This document shows, in pieces, positions 1 to 6,854 of a DNA stretch of 10,721 bases. The notes beneath the pieces were generated by a model. That model was not told where the DNA came from. It made no database searches and worked only from the letters and a program-made list of their open reading frames with translations. Within the stretch, counting starts at the first letter, position 1; each line of letters starts with the position of its first letter. The stretch comes from Halothiobacillus neapolitanus (GTDB lineage Bacteria; Pseudomonadota; Gammaproteobacteria; Halothiobacillales; Halothiobacillaceae): positions 1-10,721 of the forward strand of contig DYMR01000040.1 in assembly GCA_020721485.1 (NCBI GenBank). Reading direction: 5' to 3'. Position numbers and translations under genes: made by a program.

Positions 1-806
1 CCTGCGCGCTGCAAGAGTTCGCGCACGGCGGTGGCTTGGTCGTAGCCGTGTTCGAACAGCACTTGCCCACCGGGGCGCAACACACGGCGCGCCTGTTCGA
101 TGATGCGGCGAATATCGCTCAGGCCGTCATCCCCCGCCAAGAGCGCGCTCGCCGGTTCGAAGCGGAGATCGCCTTGCGTTTGATGGGGGTCATCCCGCCG
201 TAAATACGGGGGGTTGGCGAGGAGCAGATCGACCGAGGACGGCGCCAAGGCCGCAGTCCAATCGCTTTGTATCCAGCTTAAGCGAGCGGCCAGTGATGCG
301 GGCAGAAGCTGCCCCGCATTGCGCTGTGCGACGCGAAGTGCCGCTGCGCTGGCATCCACGCCGATCATCTGACTCTGCGGTCGTTCGGCCAGCACGCTGA
401 TCGCAATCGCCCCGCTGCCGGTGCCCAAATCCACCACGCGAGTCGCTGGGTTCATCGGCAGCAAGGCGCAGGCCCATTCGACCAAATGTTCCGTTTCTGG
501 GCGGGGAATTAAGGTTGCCGGCGTAACAAAAAAACGGTGCCGCCAAAAATCCCGATACCCCAGCAAGTACGCCACGGGTTGACCCGCCGCGCGGGCGGCC
601 AGCGCCCGGCGCAGTGGTTGGGCAACCGCCCCAGGAATCGGGGTTTCCGGCATGGCCCAACATTGGCTGCGGCTGAGGCCGGTGAGCCCTTCGATCAAGG
701 CTCGAAGATCAGCCTGCGCCGATTCATCCCGCCCCAGCAGCGCCTGCCCTTCCGCCCACAACACGGCGAGAGGCACGGGCGGTTCAGCCGATTCCGACGG
801 CGACAT
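1..806 (-). CDS. prmC: Peptide chain release factor N5-glutamine methyltransferase PrmC (partial, C-terminus beyond window)
   Basis: PrmC is the cytoplasmic S-adenosylmethionine-dependent enzyme that methylates the glutamine of the GGQ motif in release factors 1 and 2. I translated 268 codons from the minus strand; the frame is still open at the window edge. Visible are the small N-terminal helical domain, PRPETE at residues 101-106, the glycine-rich SAM-binding loop DLGTGSGAIAI at 126-136, an acidic residue after the second strand (GVD, 149-151), and the catalytic NPPY at 198-201. The ATG at 806 lies directly after the prfA stop codon (TGAATG), with AGGAAGG 7 nt upstream inside prfA, so translation is probably coupled. 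A second ATG at 810 is in another frame and stops after eight codons. The family is usually about 280 residues, so only a short piece is missing. The neighbouring prfA encodes its substrate. Confidence 0.95.
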   Translation of the reverse strand, partial: MSPSESAEPPVPLAVLWAEGQALLGRDESAQADLRALIEGLTGLSRSQCWAMPETPIPGAVAQPLRRALAARAAGQPVAYLLGYRDFWRHRFFVTPATLIPRPETEHLVEWACALLPMNPATRVVDLGTGSGAIAISVLAERPQSQMIGVDASAAALRVAQRNAGQLLPASLAARLSWIQSDWTAALAPSSVDLLLANPPYLRRDDPHQTQGDLRFEPASALLAGDDGLSDIRRIIEQARRVLRPGGQVLFEHGYDQATAVRELLQRA

Positions 807-1901
807 TCATCGACCTTCCTGCGCCAGCGCCATCAGTTGTTCTGCCTGATCGGTTTGGCGCAATGGCTCGATCACGGGGTTCAAGTCCCCGCCCAGAATA
901 CGATCGAGCTGATACAGCGTGAGGTTGATGCGGTGATCGGTCACGCGCCCTTGAGGGAAGTTGTAGGTGCGGATGCGTTCCGAACGATCGCCCGAACCCA
1001 CCAGCGCCTTGCGGGTGGCGGCTTGTTCCGCCTGCGCGCGTTGTCGTTCCTGATTCGCCAGCCGAGACGCCAACACCGACAGCGCCCGCGCTTTGTTTTT
1101 ATGCTGTGAGCGTTCGTCTTGGCACTCCACCACCATGCCGGTGGGCAAGTGGGTGATTCGAATGGCGGAATCGGTTTTGTTGACATGCTGCCCGCCCGCG
1201 CCGGAAGAACGGAAGGTGTCGATGCGCAGCGTGGACGGATCGAGCGTGATCGCTTCAGCCTCCGGCACGGCGGGCATCACCGCGACCGTTGCCGCCGAGG
1301 TGTGAATTCGGCCCTGCGTTTCGGTGGTCGGCACGCGCTGCACGCGGTGCGCACCCGATTCAAACTTAAGCGCGGCGTACACGCCTTCGCCGCTGATTTT
1401 GGCAATGGCTTCTTTGAAACCGCCATGCTCGCCCGGCTGTTCGGAAAGCACTTCACTGCGCCAGCCGAGGGTATCGGCATAACGCAAATACATGCGCATC
1501 AAATCGCCGGCAAAAATGGCCGCTTCATCACCGCCGGTTCCCGCGCGCACTTCCAGAATCACATCGCCGTCATCGGCGGGATCATGCGGCAGCAAAAACT
1601 GCTTCATGGCCGCATGCACCGCATCGCGTTCCGCCGATAACGCGGCCAATTCTTCATCGGCCAAGGCCGATAATTCGGCATCCGCTTCTTGGCTCATCGC
1701 CTGCGCTGATGCGATTTCCGAGGCAAAATTTCGCTCGCGCTGAAGTAATTGCACCAAATTATGCAGGCGGGCGTGTTCGCGAGAATACGCACGAAAGCGG
1801 GATTGATCCTCAATAATCTGCGGATCCGAGAGCAACGCGGTTAATTCTTCATACCGCTCGGCAAGAACAAACAGTCGATTGAGCAGGGATTCAGGCAGCA
1901 T
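807..1901 (-). CDS. prfA: Peptide chain release factor 1
   Basis: RF1 recognises UAA and UAG in the ribosomal A site and triggers hydrolysis of peptidyl-tRNA. The 364-residue product has the usual family length. It has an N-terminal helical domain rich in Glu, Ala and Arg (about residues 1-105), the region [14 protein letters not shown] at 121-134, the codon-recognition loop [16 protein letters not shown] with the tripeptide PTT at 191-193 (the PxT form typical of RF1, not the SPF of RF2), and the catalytic GGQ at 236-238 within [15 protein letters not shown]. The ATG at 1901 matches the family N-terminus; an in-frame stop lies about 40 nt upstream and no other start fits. No clear Shine-Dalgarno is seen. 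The gene lies 52 nt after hemA and abuts prmC, so it is probably co-transcribed with both. Its own stop is TGA, the codon read by RF2. Confidence 0.97.
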   Translation of the reverse strand: MLPESLLNRLFVLAERYEELTALLSDPQIIEDQSRFRAYSREHARLHNLVQLLQRERNFASEIASAQAMSQEADAELSALADEELAALSAERDAVHAAMKQFLLPHDPADDGDVILEVRAGTGGDEAAIFAGDLMRMYLRYADTLGWRSEVLSEQPGEHGGFKEAIAKISGEGVYAALKFESGAHRVQRVPTTETQGRIHTSAATVAVMPAVPEAEAITLDPSTLRIDTFRSSGAGGQHVNKTDSAIRITHLPTGMVVECQDERSQHKNKARALSVLASRLANQERQRAQAEQAATRKALVGSGDRSERIRTYNFPQGRVTDHRINLTLYQLDRILGGDLNPVIEPLRQTDQAEQLMALAQEGR

Positions 1902-1912
1902 GAAGGCACCGT

Positions 1913-1926
1913 GCCCGCACGCGGGC
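1913..1926. repeat. GC-rich inverted repeat between hemA and prfA
   Basis: GCCCGC and GCGGGC flank a 2-nt centre in the 52-nt hemA-prfA spacer; in RNA this would fold as a five-pair stem with a CGTG-type loop. There is no U-run after it, so it does not look like a terminator. It may influence stability or translation of prfA, but that is inference. Confidence 0.4.
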
Positions 1927-1953
1927 GCGAAAGTAAGGAATCAGTGGACATGG

Positions 1954-3219
1954 TTATTGGCCAGTGGATTCGGGAGATAGCCCCAACACATGCTGAACCG
2001 ACTGAACCGTAGGCAAATCCCCCGTGGCACAGGCTTCGCGCAGCACGACTGTGGGGCGATGAATCAAGCGATTGGTCAGGGTATTGGCGAGAAAATCCAA
2101 CACCTGATCCGGCTCCTTGCCCGCCGCCAACAGTGAACGGGCGCGAAACAGCACATCATCGCGGGTTTGTTCCGCCTGCTGACGGTAGGATTTAATCAGC
2201 TCCGCGCCGGTTTGCAGTTTGACCCAATCGAGAAAATGCCCAACTTGGTGATTGATGATTTCTTCCGCTTGCGCTGCCGCCGCCACCCGATTTTTCTGCC
2301 CTTCGTCGATCACGGATTTCAGGTCATCGACCGTGTACAAATACACATCCTGCAAATCCGCCACTTGCGGCTCAATATCGCGCGGAACGGCAATGTCCAC
2401 CATAAAAATCGGGCGCCGTTTGCGCTGCTTGAGCGCCTGCTCCACCGCGCCCTTGCCCAGCACAGGCAAAGGGCTGGCGGTCGAGGCAATCACCACATCG
2501 GCTTTGTATAAATGCTGCGAAATTTCAGGCAAACCGATCGCGATGCCGCCGAACTGTTCAGCCAGATGATGCGCGCGGTCAATCGACCGGTTGGCGACGA
2601 TCATTTGGGTCAAGCCGCTGCCATGCAGGTGGCGCGCGCACAATTCAATGGTTTCCCCTGCGCCAATCAGCAAGGCGGTTTTATGGCTTAAATCGCCGAA
2701 AATTTGCCGCGCCAAACTGACCGCAGCAAAGGCTACCGAGACCGGGCTGGCGCCGATTTGGGTGTCTGTACGCACTTGTTTGGCGACGGAAAAAGTGTGC
2801 TGGAACAAGCGGCTGAGCACCGGCCCGAGGGCTTGCGCATCTTGCGCAATCGAAAATGCATCCTTGATTTGCCCCAAAATTTGCGGCTCGCCCAACACCA
2901 AGGAGTCCAAGCCGCAGGCCACCCGCATCAAATGGCGGATGGCGCGTTCATCGCGGTGGTCATACACATACGGGGCAATCGCTTCGACCGGCAATTGGTG
3001 ATACGCCGCCAACCATTCGACCAGCTGCTCGCTCAGGCAATCAGAATGGGTGTAAATCTCGGTGCGGTTGCAGGTGGACACAATGGCCGCTTCTTTCGCG
3101 CCGCATCCGCTGAGCAGTTCTGACAACGCCGACGATAGGCGATCCGGGGCAAAAGCGATGCGCTCACGCACATCGACCGGTGCCGTTTTGTGATTCAAGC
3201 CGAATGCGATCAGAGACAT
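1954..3219 (-). CDS. hemA: Glutamyl-tRNA reductase
   Basis: HemA reduces glutamyl-tRNA(Glu) to glutamate-1-semialdehyde with NADPH, the first committed step of C5-pathway tetrapyrrole synthesis (heme, siroheme). The 421-residue product is of normal length. It opens with the family signature GLNHKTAPVDVRER at residues 7-20. The catalytic cysteine is C50 in STCNRTEIY. A conserved histidine is H96 in RHLMRVACGLDS, followed by GEPQILGQIKDAF at 110-122. The NADPH-binding glycine-rich turn GAGET is at 186-190. The C-terminal dimerisation region includes NRLIHRPT. The ATG at 3219 gives the standard N-terminus. No Shine-Dalgarno precedes it, and a TATAAT box ends only 8 nt upstream. It is followed by prfA and prmC, the same order as in E. 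coli. In enteric bacteria HemA is also controlled by heme-dependent proteolysis; that cannot be judged here. Confidence 0.97.
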   Translation of the reverse strand: MSLIAFGLNHKTAPVDVRERIAFAPDRLSSALSELLSGCGAKEAAIVSTCNRTEIYTHSDCLSEQLVEWLAAYHQLPVEAIAPYVYDHRDERAIRHLMRVACGLDSLVLGEPQILGQIKDAFSIAQDAQALGPVLSRLFQHTFSVAKQVRTDTQIGASPVSVAFAAVSLARQIFGDLSHKTALLIGAGETIELCARHLHGSGLTQMIVANRSIDRAHHLAEQFGGIAIGLPEISQHLYKADVVIASTASPLPVLGKGAVEQALKQRKRRPIFMVDIAVPRDIEPQVADLQDVYLYTVDDLKSVIDEGQKNRVAAAAQAEEIINHQVGHFLDWVKLQTGAELIKSYRQQAEQTRDDVLFRARSLLAAGKEPDQVLDFLANTLTNRLIHRPTVVLREACATGDLPTVQSVQHVLGLSPESTGQ

Positions 3220-3227
3220 AGCGCGGA

Positions 3228-3233
3228 ATTATA
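3228..3233 (-). promoter_or_regulatory. Candidate -10 box for hemA
   Basis: A perfect TATAAT on the minus strand lies 8 nt before the hemA ATG. Transcription from it would be expected to start about 1-3 nt before the start codon, which fits the absence of a Shine-Dalgarno. No good -35 hexamer is present at 16-18 nt spacing (the sequence there is GC-rich), so the call rests on one hexamer in a 112-bp gap. Confidence 0.4.
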
Positions 3234-3331
3234 GCGCGGCGAAGGCCGCACGCGCAGCCTGGCCAAACAAATCAGTGTGGTTGCAATGAATTTTCGTCGA
3301 AGCAATGCGGGGAAAATCAGGATGCCGGCGA

Positions 3332-4180
3332 TCAATCCCGCCGCCCCAAATCGTGCATCGGCAAGGTGTCGGCACGCGGCCACAGCGGTCGCCGCCGAAA
3401 ACCCGCCACCGCCAACGAGACCAGGGCCAAACCCGCCACCGTCCAATTCGCCCAATGCCCCAAGGGATAGCCCGCGTTGAACCACGGCGCGGACAAGGCC
3501 AGCACCACGGTGATGATGACCCCCGTGGGCAACGGCCAATGGGCACGATCCAGCGAAGGCCAATAGTCCAGCCACCGCTGCGCCAACACGACGGAAACAA
3601 TGCCAATCACGCTGCCGGCCAGAATATCCGTCGGCCAATGCACCCCCACCGCCAAGCGGGAAATCGCCAATACCGAGGCCACGCCAAGCATCAAGGCCGC
3701 CCAGCCAAGCGACAGGCGCAAGCCCACAATCAATAGAGCTGCCAGCGTGAACGCGGTGACGGAATGCCCGGACGGGAAACTGCCGTGATCGAGCCGATGC
3801 CCAATCAAATGGAAACTATCCATCGCCAGCACCGCCGGCGGGCGTGGTACATCCAAAATCGGCTTGATGGTGTGGGTGACCAGTGAGGCAATCAACGCCG
3901 CCAACAACAGTAAGGCGCCCAATTTTGGGCGCCACAGCAAGACGGGCACCAATAAACCCAAGGCCAAATAGGTATCGGCAAAGGAAGTCATTCCCGACCA
4001 AAATACCGGAGATATGACCGATAAGTTATTGAAATAATGAAATACATCGACCTTCCAGCCGGGCATGACGCTCAGCAAGATCAGCGCAAAGCTGGCGGTC
4101 ATGGCATAAACGCACATCAAGCGCGCGCCCGGCGCTTGGCACAGCGCAGGCGATTTCAACGGAGCGGGGGAATCAGTCAT
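3332..4180 (-). CDS. PAP2-family membrane phosphatase
   Basis: This is a 282-residue polytopic membrane protein of the type 2 phosphatidic acid phosphatase family, which removes phosphate from lipid phosphates or diphosphates such as undecaprenyl diphosphate, phosphatidylglycerophosphate or lipid A. All three catalytic motifs are intact: KX6RP (K106 to R113-P114), PSGH at 136-139, and SRX5HX3D (S174-R175, H181, D185). About eight hydrophobic segments are visible, near 21-41, 66-83, 88-105, 140-155, 158-173, 185-203, 217-233 and 243-261. The last two extend past the catalytic core. The ATG at 4180 overlaps the upstream glycosyltransferase stop by 8 nt and has little Shine-Dalgarno, suggesting coupling. 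The partner gene favours a role in recycling or trimming a polyprenyl-phosphate carrier, but the substrate cannot be read from sequence; PgpB-like and LpxE-like activities are alternatives. Confidence 0.88.
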   Translation of the reverse strand: MTDSPAPLKSPALCQAPGARLMCVYAMTASFALILLSVMPGWKVDVFHYFNNLSVISPVFWSGMTSFADTYLALGLLVPVLLWRPKLGALLLLAALIASLVTHTIKPILDVPRPPAVLAMDSFHLIGHRLDHGSFPSGHSVTAFTLAALLIVGLRLSLGWAALMLGVASVLAISRLAVGVHWPTDILAGSVIGIVSVVLAQRWLDYWPSLDRAHWPLPTGVIITVVLALSAPWFNAGYPLGHWANWTVAGLALVSLAVAGFRRRPLWPRADTLPMHDLGRRD

Positions 4181-5204
4181 GGGGCGTCGTACCGGTCAAA
4201 GCTTGACCCGGCAGACACCACGCAGCCGTCTCAAGTTCCGCGCGATCATCCGGGCGAATGTGGTACGACTGCACGGTGTTGGATTCGTAATAAGTGCGTG
4301 ACAGCATTTCCGAGAGCACGCCGGTGAGCAAAATTTGCACCGACATCAACATCAACATAATGCCGACCATGAACAAAGGGCGGTCGCCGATGGATTCCCC
4401 CAACACTTTTAGCAGCAGCAAATACGCCAAAATACCGCCGCCGAGCGTGCCCAGACCCAAGCCCAACATGCCGAAAAAATGCGCCGGGCGTGCGGCAAAC
4501 CGCATAAAGAAATACACGGAAATCAGGTCGATAATGACGCGGAAGGTACGGGAAAGGCCGTATTTTGAGGTACCCGCCGTGCGTGGATGATGGGCGACCA
4601 CTTCCTCTTGAATGCGGCGGGGCGAAGTTTGAGTGGCCATCCACGCGGGAATAAAGCGGTGCATTTCGCCATATAAACGAACCCCTTTGATGACCGAGGC
4701 GCGAAACACCTTCAAGCTACAGCCATAATCATTCAAGGTGACGCCCGTAATTTTGCGAATCAATCGGTTGGCGATTTTCGAGGGCACTTTGCGCAGCCAC
4801 AGATTGTCTTGGCGATTTTTCCGCCAACCGGCCACCAAGTCCAAATCTTCATCGAGTAGGCGACGCACCATGCGGGGAATGTCGATGGGATCGTTTTGCA
4901 AATCGCCATCCAGCGTGGCGATCACTTGCCCGCGCGCTAAATCAATGCCGGCTTGCATGGCCGCCGTTTGCCCGAAATTGCGCGCGAGCGGCACCAATCG
5001 CACATGCCGTCCGTAGCGCGTTTGCGCCGCACGGATATTCGCCACGGTTCGATCGTTTGAACCGTCATCAATCAACAGAATTTCCCAATCGGCAGAATAG
5101 TCCGCCAACGCTTCATGCACCCGCGCGAGCAGCGGCGCGATGTTGTCTTCCTCGTTGAATACCGGCACCACCAACGACAACGGCACCATTGCGCACTCAT
5201 TCAT
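4173..5204 (-). CDS. Family 2 glycosyltransferase of the ArnC/DPM1/GtrB type (polyprenyl-phosphate sugar transferase)
   Basis: The product resembles enzymes that move a sugar from a nucleotide donor to undecaprenyl phosphate on the inner face of the cytoplasmic membrane. From the chosen start it has 343 residues. The GT-A domain shows SLVVPVFNEEDNI (10-22), the acidic pair in LLIDDGSNDRT (D46-D47), the DXD-type TLDGDLQNDP (D99-D101), and NDYGCSLKVFR (158-168), which is characteristic of ArnC/DPM1-like proteins. Two strong C-terminal membrane helices lie near 243-265 and 277-298. I chose ATG at 5204, which has GGGGAA 6 nt upstream. A GTG at 5228 would add eight residues but has no ribosome binding site, and a third option is ATG at 5189. 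The gene overlaps the PAP2 gene by 8 nt. The sugar is unknown: no other Arn-pathway gene is in the window, so naming it arnC would be unsafe. Confidence 0.88.
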   Translation of the reverse strand: MNECAMVPLSLVVPVFNEEDNIAPLLARVHEALADYSADWEILLIDDGSNDRTVANIRAAQTRYGRHVRLVPLARNFGQTAAMQAGIDLARGQVIATLDGDLQNDPIDIPRMVRRLLDEDLDLVAGWRKNRQDNLWLRKVPSKIANRLIRKITGVTLNDYGCSLKVFRASVIKGVRLYGEMHRFIPAWMATQTSPRRIQEEVVAHHPRTAGTSKYGLSRTFRVIIDLISVYFFMRFAARPAHFFGMLGLGLGTLGGGILAYLLLLKVLGESIGDRPLFMVGIMLMLMSVQILLTGVLSEMLSRTYYESNTVQSYHIRPDDRAELETAAWCLPGQALTGTTPHD

Positions 5205-5246
5205 TCCGAATTCCCCAAGGCGGCTCACGCATGAAAGCGCGGGATT

Positions 5247-5681
5247 TTACGCGATTGCGCCCGATTCGCCCAAAGAACGCTGCAACGCCTTGCCGATCAC
5301 CGCTTGTGGCGTGATGCCCACAAAAACCTCAACCACGCGCTGATCCGCCACCAGAACGACCGTCGGCGTGGCCATAATGCGCAACGACATGGCCAAGGCG
5401 CGGTGCTCTGCCACGGGCAAAACACAAACACGCCCTTCGAACTCGGCGCGCAAACTGGCGACGGCTGGCGCCATGCGTCGGCAGGCCATGCAATGTTCTG
5501 CTTCAAACACTAAAAGCACCGGCTGATCCGCCGATTCGCCCTGCGGCGCACACGCCGGCCAAAGCGCCGCCGGTACCGGCTGACCGCGCACCGATCGGGC
5601 GCGCCGCACCACAATCCACTGCCCCAACAACAGCAAGAGCACAAGCCCCACCAACACCAAAGGAACCGTCAAATCCGGCAT
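5247..5681 (-). CDS. Membrane-anchored thioredoxin-fold protein
   Basis: This 144-residue protein has one N-terminal membrane helix (about residues 5-26) and a thioredoxin-like domain (about 53-138). The redox motif is C64-M-A-C67 within EAEHCMACRRM, and the cis-proline is P106 in MATPTVV, so a thiol-disulfide or reductase role is plausible. The N-terminus carries no basic residue, while RRARSVR follows the helix. By the positive-inside rule this places the C-terminal domain in the cytoplasm, and it argues against a cleaved signal peptide. Further cysteines are at 44 and 86. The ATG at 5681 has a strong GGAGG 8 nt upstream. It is the first gene of a minus-strand run leading into the glycosyltransferase. 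I do not recognise a named family member, and the partner protein is unknown. Confidence 0.82.
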   Translation of the reverse strand: MPDLTVPLVLVGLVLLLLLGQWIVVRRARSVRGQPVPAALWPACAPQGESADQPVLLVFEAEHCMACRRMAPAVASLRAEFEGRVCVLPVAEHRALAMSLRIMATPTVVLVADQRVVEVFVGITPQAVIGKALQRSLGESGAIA

Positions 5682-5706
5682 CCCAATCCCCTCCTCAAAA
5701 CAGGTT

Positions 5707-5737
5707 ATTGAAAAAAGACCAGGAAGTCCTTTGTCAA
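5707..5737 (-). promoter_or_regulatory. Candidate promoter for the thioredoxin-glycosyltransferase-PAP2 genes
   Basis: In the 98-bp divergent gap the minus strand has a perfect TTGACA (5737 to 5732) and, 19 nt later, TTCAAT (5712 to 5707, four of six matches to TATAAT). The spacer is longer than ideal. The site would give a leader of about 20 nt containing the strong GGAGG. A plus-strand promoter for the ATPase gene must also lie in this gap; TTGTCA at 5731-5736 is a possible -35, but no good -10 follows it. Confidence 0.35.
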
Positions 5738-5779
5738 CATCCTGCTAAATTAGCGTAACGAATTATTCGGAGCCTATTC

Positions 5780-6631
5780 ATGCCCACCGCCCGCCCCGCC
5801 TTTTTGCTGCGGCATCAACGCCCCGCCACCATCCGCACAAGCCCGCACCCCACCGCCTTGGCACAACGCTGGGATCCCACGGCGGGATTTCGCCTTATCC
5901 ACCACCCCGCCCTGGTGAATCCCGGCGATTTATTACACCGGGCGCGGCAATTGGCGCAGCTTGAACGCAATACCCGGTTGTTTTTGCGTGGAGTTCCGGC
6001 GAATCATGTGCTGCTGTGGGGCGCGCGCGGCACCGGAAAAAGCTCATTGATTCGTGCCATTTTGAGCCAACACGGCGGTGCGGCGCTCGGCATGATCGAA
6101 CTGGAACGATCGGCCTTACCTTTCTTGGGCGATTTGACCCAAATTTTGGGCGATCATCCGCAGCGGCGCTACATTTTATTTATCGACGATCTTTCGTTTG
6201 AATCCGGCGACCCGAGCTACAAAGCGCTCAAAGCCTTGCTCGATGGCTCCCTCATGGCACCGCCGGACAATGTGCTGGTGTATGCCAGCTCAAACCGTCG
6301 GCATTTATTACCCGAATCCATGCAGGAAAATCTCAGCGCGCAAATGATCGACGGCGAATTGCACGAAGGCGATGCCATTGATGAAAAGGTGTCGCTCTCC
6401 GAACGATTCGGCTTGTGGCTGGCCTTCCATCCGTTTACGCAGGCGCAATATCTCGCCATTGTGGCGCATCAACTCCAATCGCTGGCCGATTTACCAGAGA
6501 CTTCAACCGATCCAGAGCATTGGCAACCCGCCGCGATCCAATTTGCCCGCTTACGCGGCTCCCGTAGCGGTCGGGTTGCGCAACAATTTGTGCGGTACTG
6601 GCAAGCCGAACAAACCGCAGAGTTGAATTAA
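5780..6631 (+). CDS. DUF815-family AAA+ ATPase
   Basis: This 283-residue protein matches the DUF815 group of P-loop ATPases, whose cellular role is not established. The Walker A motif is GARGTGKS at 81-88 and Walker B is ILFIDDLSF with D136-D137. Further features are YKALKALLDG at 147-156, the sensor-1-like SSNRRHL at 170-176, SLSERFGLWLAF at 205-216 with a possible arginine finger R209, and a C-terminal RSGRVAQQF at 262-270 that could supply sensor 2. The first 65 residues are rich in Arg, Pro and His and probably form a helper region. No membrane segment is seen. The ATG at 5780 has GGAG 8 nt upstream. It is transcribed alone, divergent from the thioredoxin gene. The family assignment is firm from motifs and length; any function would be a guess. 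Confidence 0.88.
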   Translation: MPTARPAFLLRHQRPATIRTSPHPTALAQRWDPTAGFRLIHHPALVNPGDLLHRARQLAQLERNTRLFLRGVPANHVLLWGARGTGKSSLIRAILSQHGGAALGMIELERSALPFLGDLTQILGDHPQRRYILFIDDLSFESGDPSYKALKALLDGSLMAPPDNVLVYASSNRRHLLPESMQENLSAQMIDGELHEGDAIDEKVSLSERFGLWLAFHPFTQAQYLAIVAHQLQSLADLPETSTDPEHWQPAAIQFARLRGSRSGRVAQQFVRYWQAEQTAELN

Positions 6632-6633
6632 TT

Positions 6634-6663
6634 TTGTGCAAAGGTCATTTTCTCTTTACGCAA
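6634..6663 (+). other. Imperfect hairpin just after the ATPase gene
   Basis: TTGTGCAAAG and CTTTACGCAA can pair over ten positions with one mismatch and one G-U, around a 10-nt loop, 3 nt after the ATPase stop codon. No U-run follows, so if it ends transcription it is not a classical intrinsic terminator. It might instead protect the mRNA 3' end. Confidence 0.35.
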
Positions 6664-6718
6664 TATGGCAAATAAACAACACCCGTTAAAAAAAAGTAGC
6701 GCGAGACAGGCAAAGGGC

Positions 6719-6746
6719 TTGTCTTTACAGGGATTTAGTTTATTGT
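6719..6746 (+). promoter_or_regulatory. Candidate promoter for the RRM protein gene
   Basis: TTGTCT at 6719-6724 and TATTGT at 6741-6746 stand 16 nt apart, each matching the sigma-70 consensus at four of six positions. A start near 6753 would leave a leader of about 100 nt before the coding region. In that leader GTGAC (6757-6761) can pair with GTCAC (6810-6814). The evidence is two weak hexamers only. Confidence 0.3.
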
Positions 6747-6854
6747 CGCTAGTCGTGTGACTGCGGATCGACCTCAGCTCACCCAAGTGGCGTGTTTTCG
6801 TGCTGAAGCGTCACTCGGTCTGTTTTGCCGGCACGGGTTCGTGAGTTTTTTCTG

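Noticed and set aside
191..193. PrmC as a broken or missing gene because no long complete open frame appears at the window start
   Set aside because: Manual translation from 806 to 1 on the minus strand is open throughout with all methyltransferase motifs; it is only cut by the window edge.
537..1109. Plus-strand open frame of 190 codons opposite prmC and prfA
   Set aside because: It is antisense to two firmly identified genes, and its Arg/Pro/His-rich translation is typical of a GC-rich shadow frame.
3210..3638. Minus-strand open frame running from the PAP2 gene to the hemA start
   Set aside because: It mostly overlaps the PAP2 3' end in another frame, with an unconvincing Gly/Ala/Arg-rich composition and no family resemblance.
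4173..5204. Naming the glycosyltransferase arnC and inferring polymyxin-resistance lipid A modification
   Set aside because: The fold and motifs fit several polyprenyl-phosphate sugar transferases, and no other gene of the Arn pathway is present here.
5205..5228. GTG start giving an eight-residue longer glycosyltransferase
   Set aside because: No ribosome site precedes it, and the extra residues are not family-like; ATG at 5204 has GGGGAA at proper spacing. It remains a possible alternative.
6825..6854. Upstream TTG start for the RRM protein
   Set aside because: It would add ten residues before the typical MNIYVGNL family start and has no ribosome site; ATG at 6855 or 6858 fits better.
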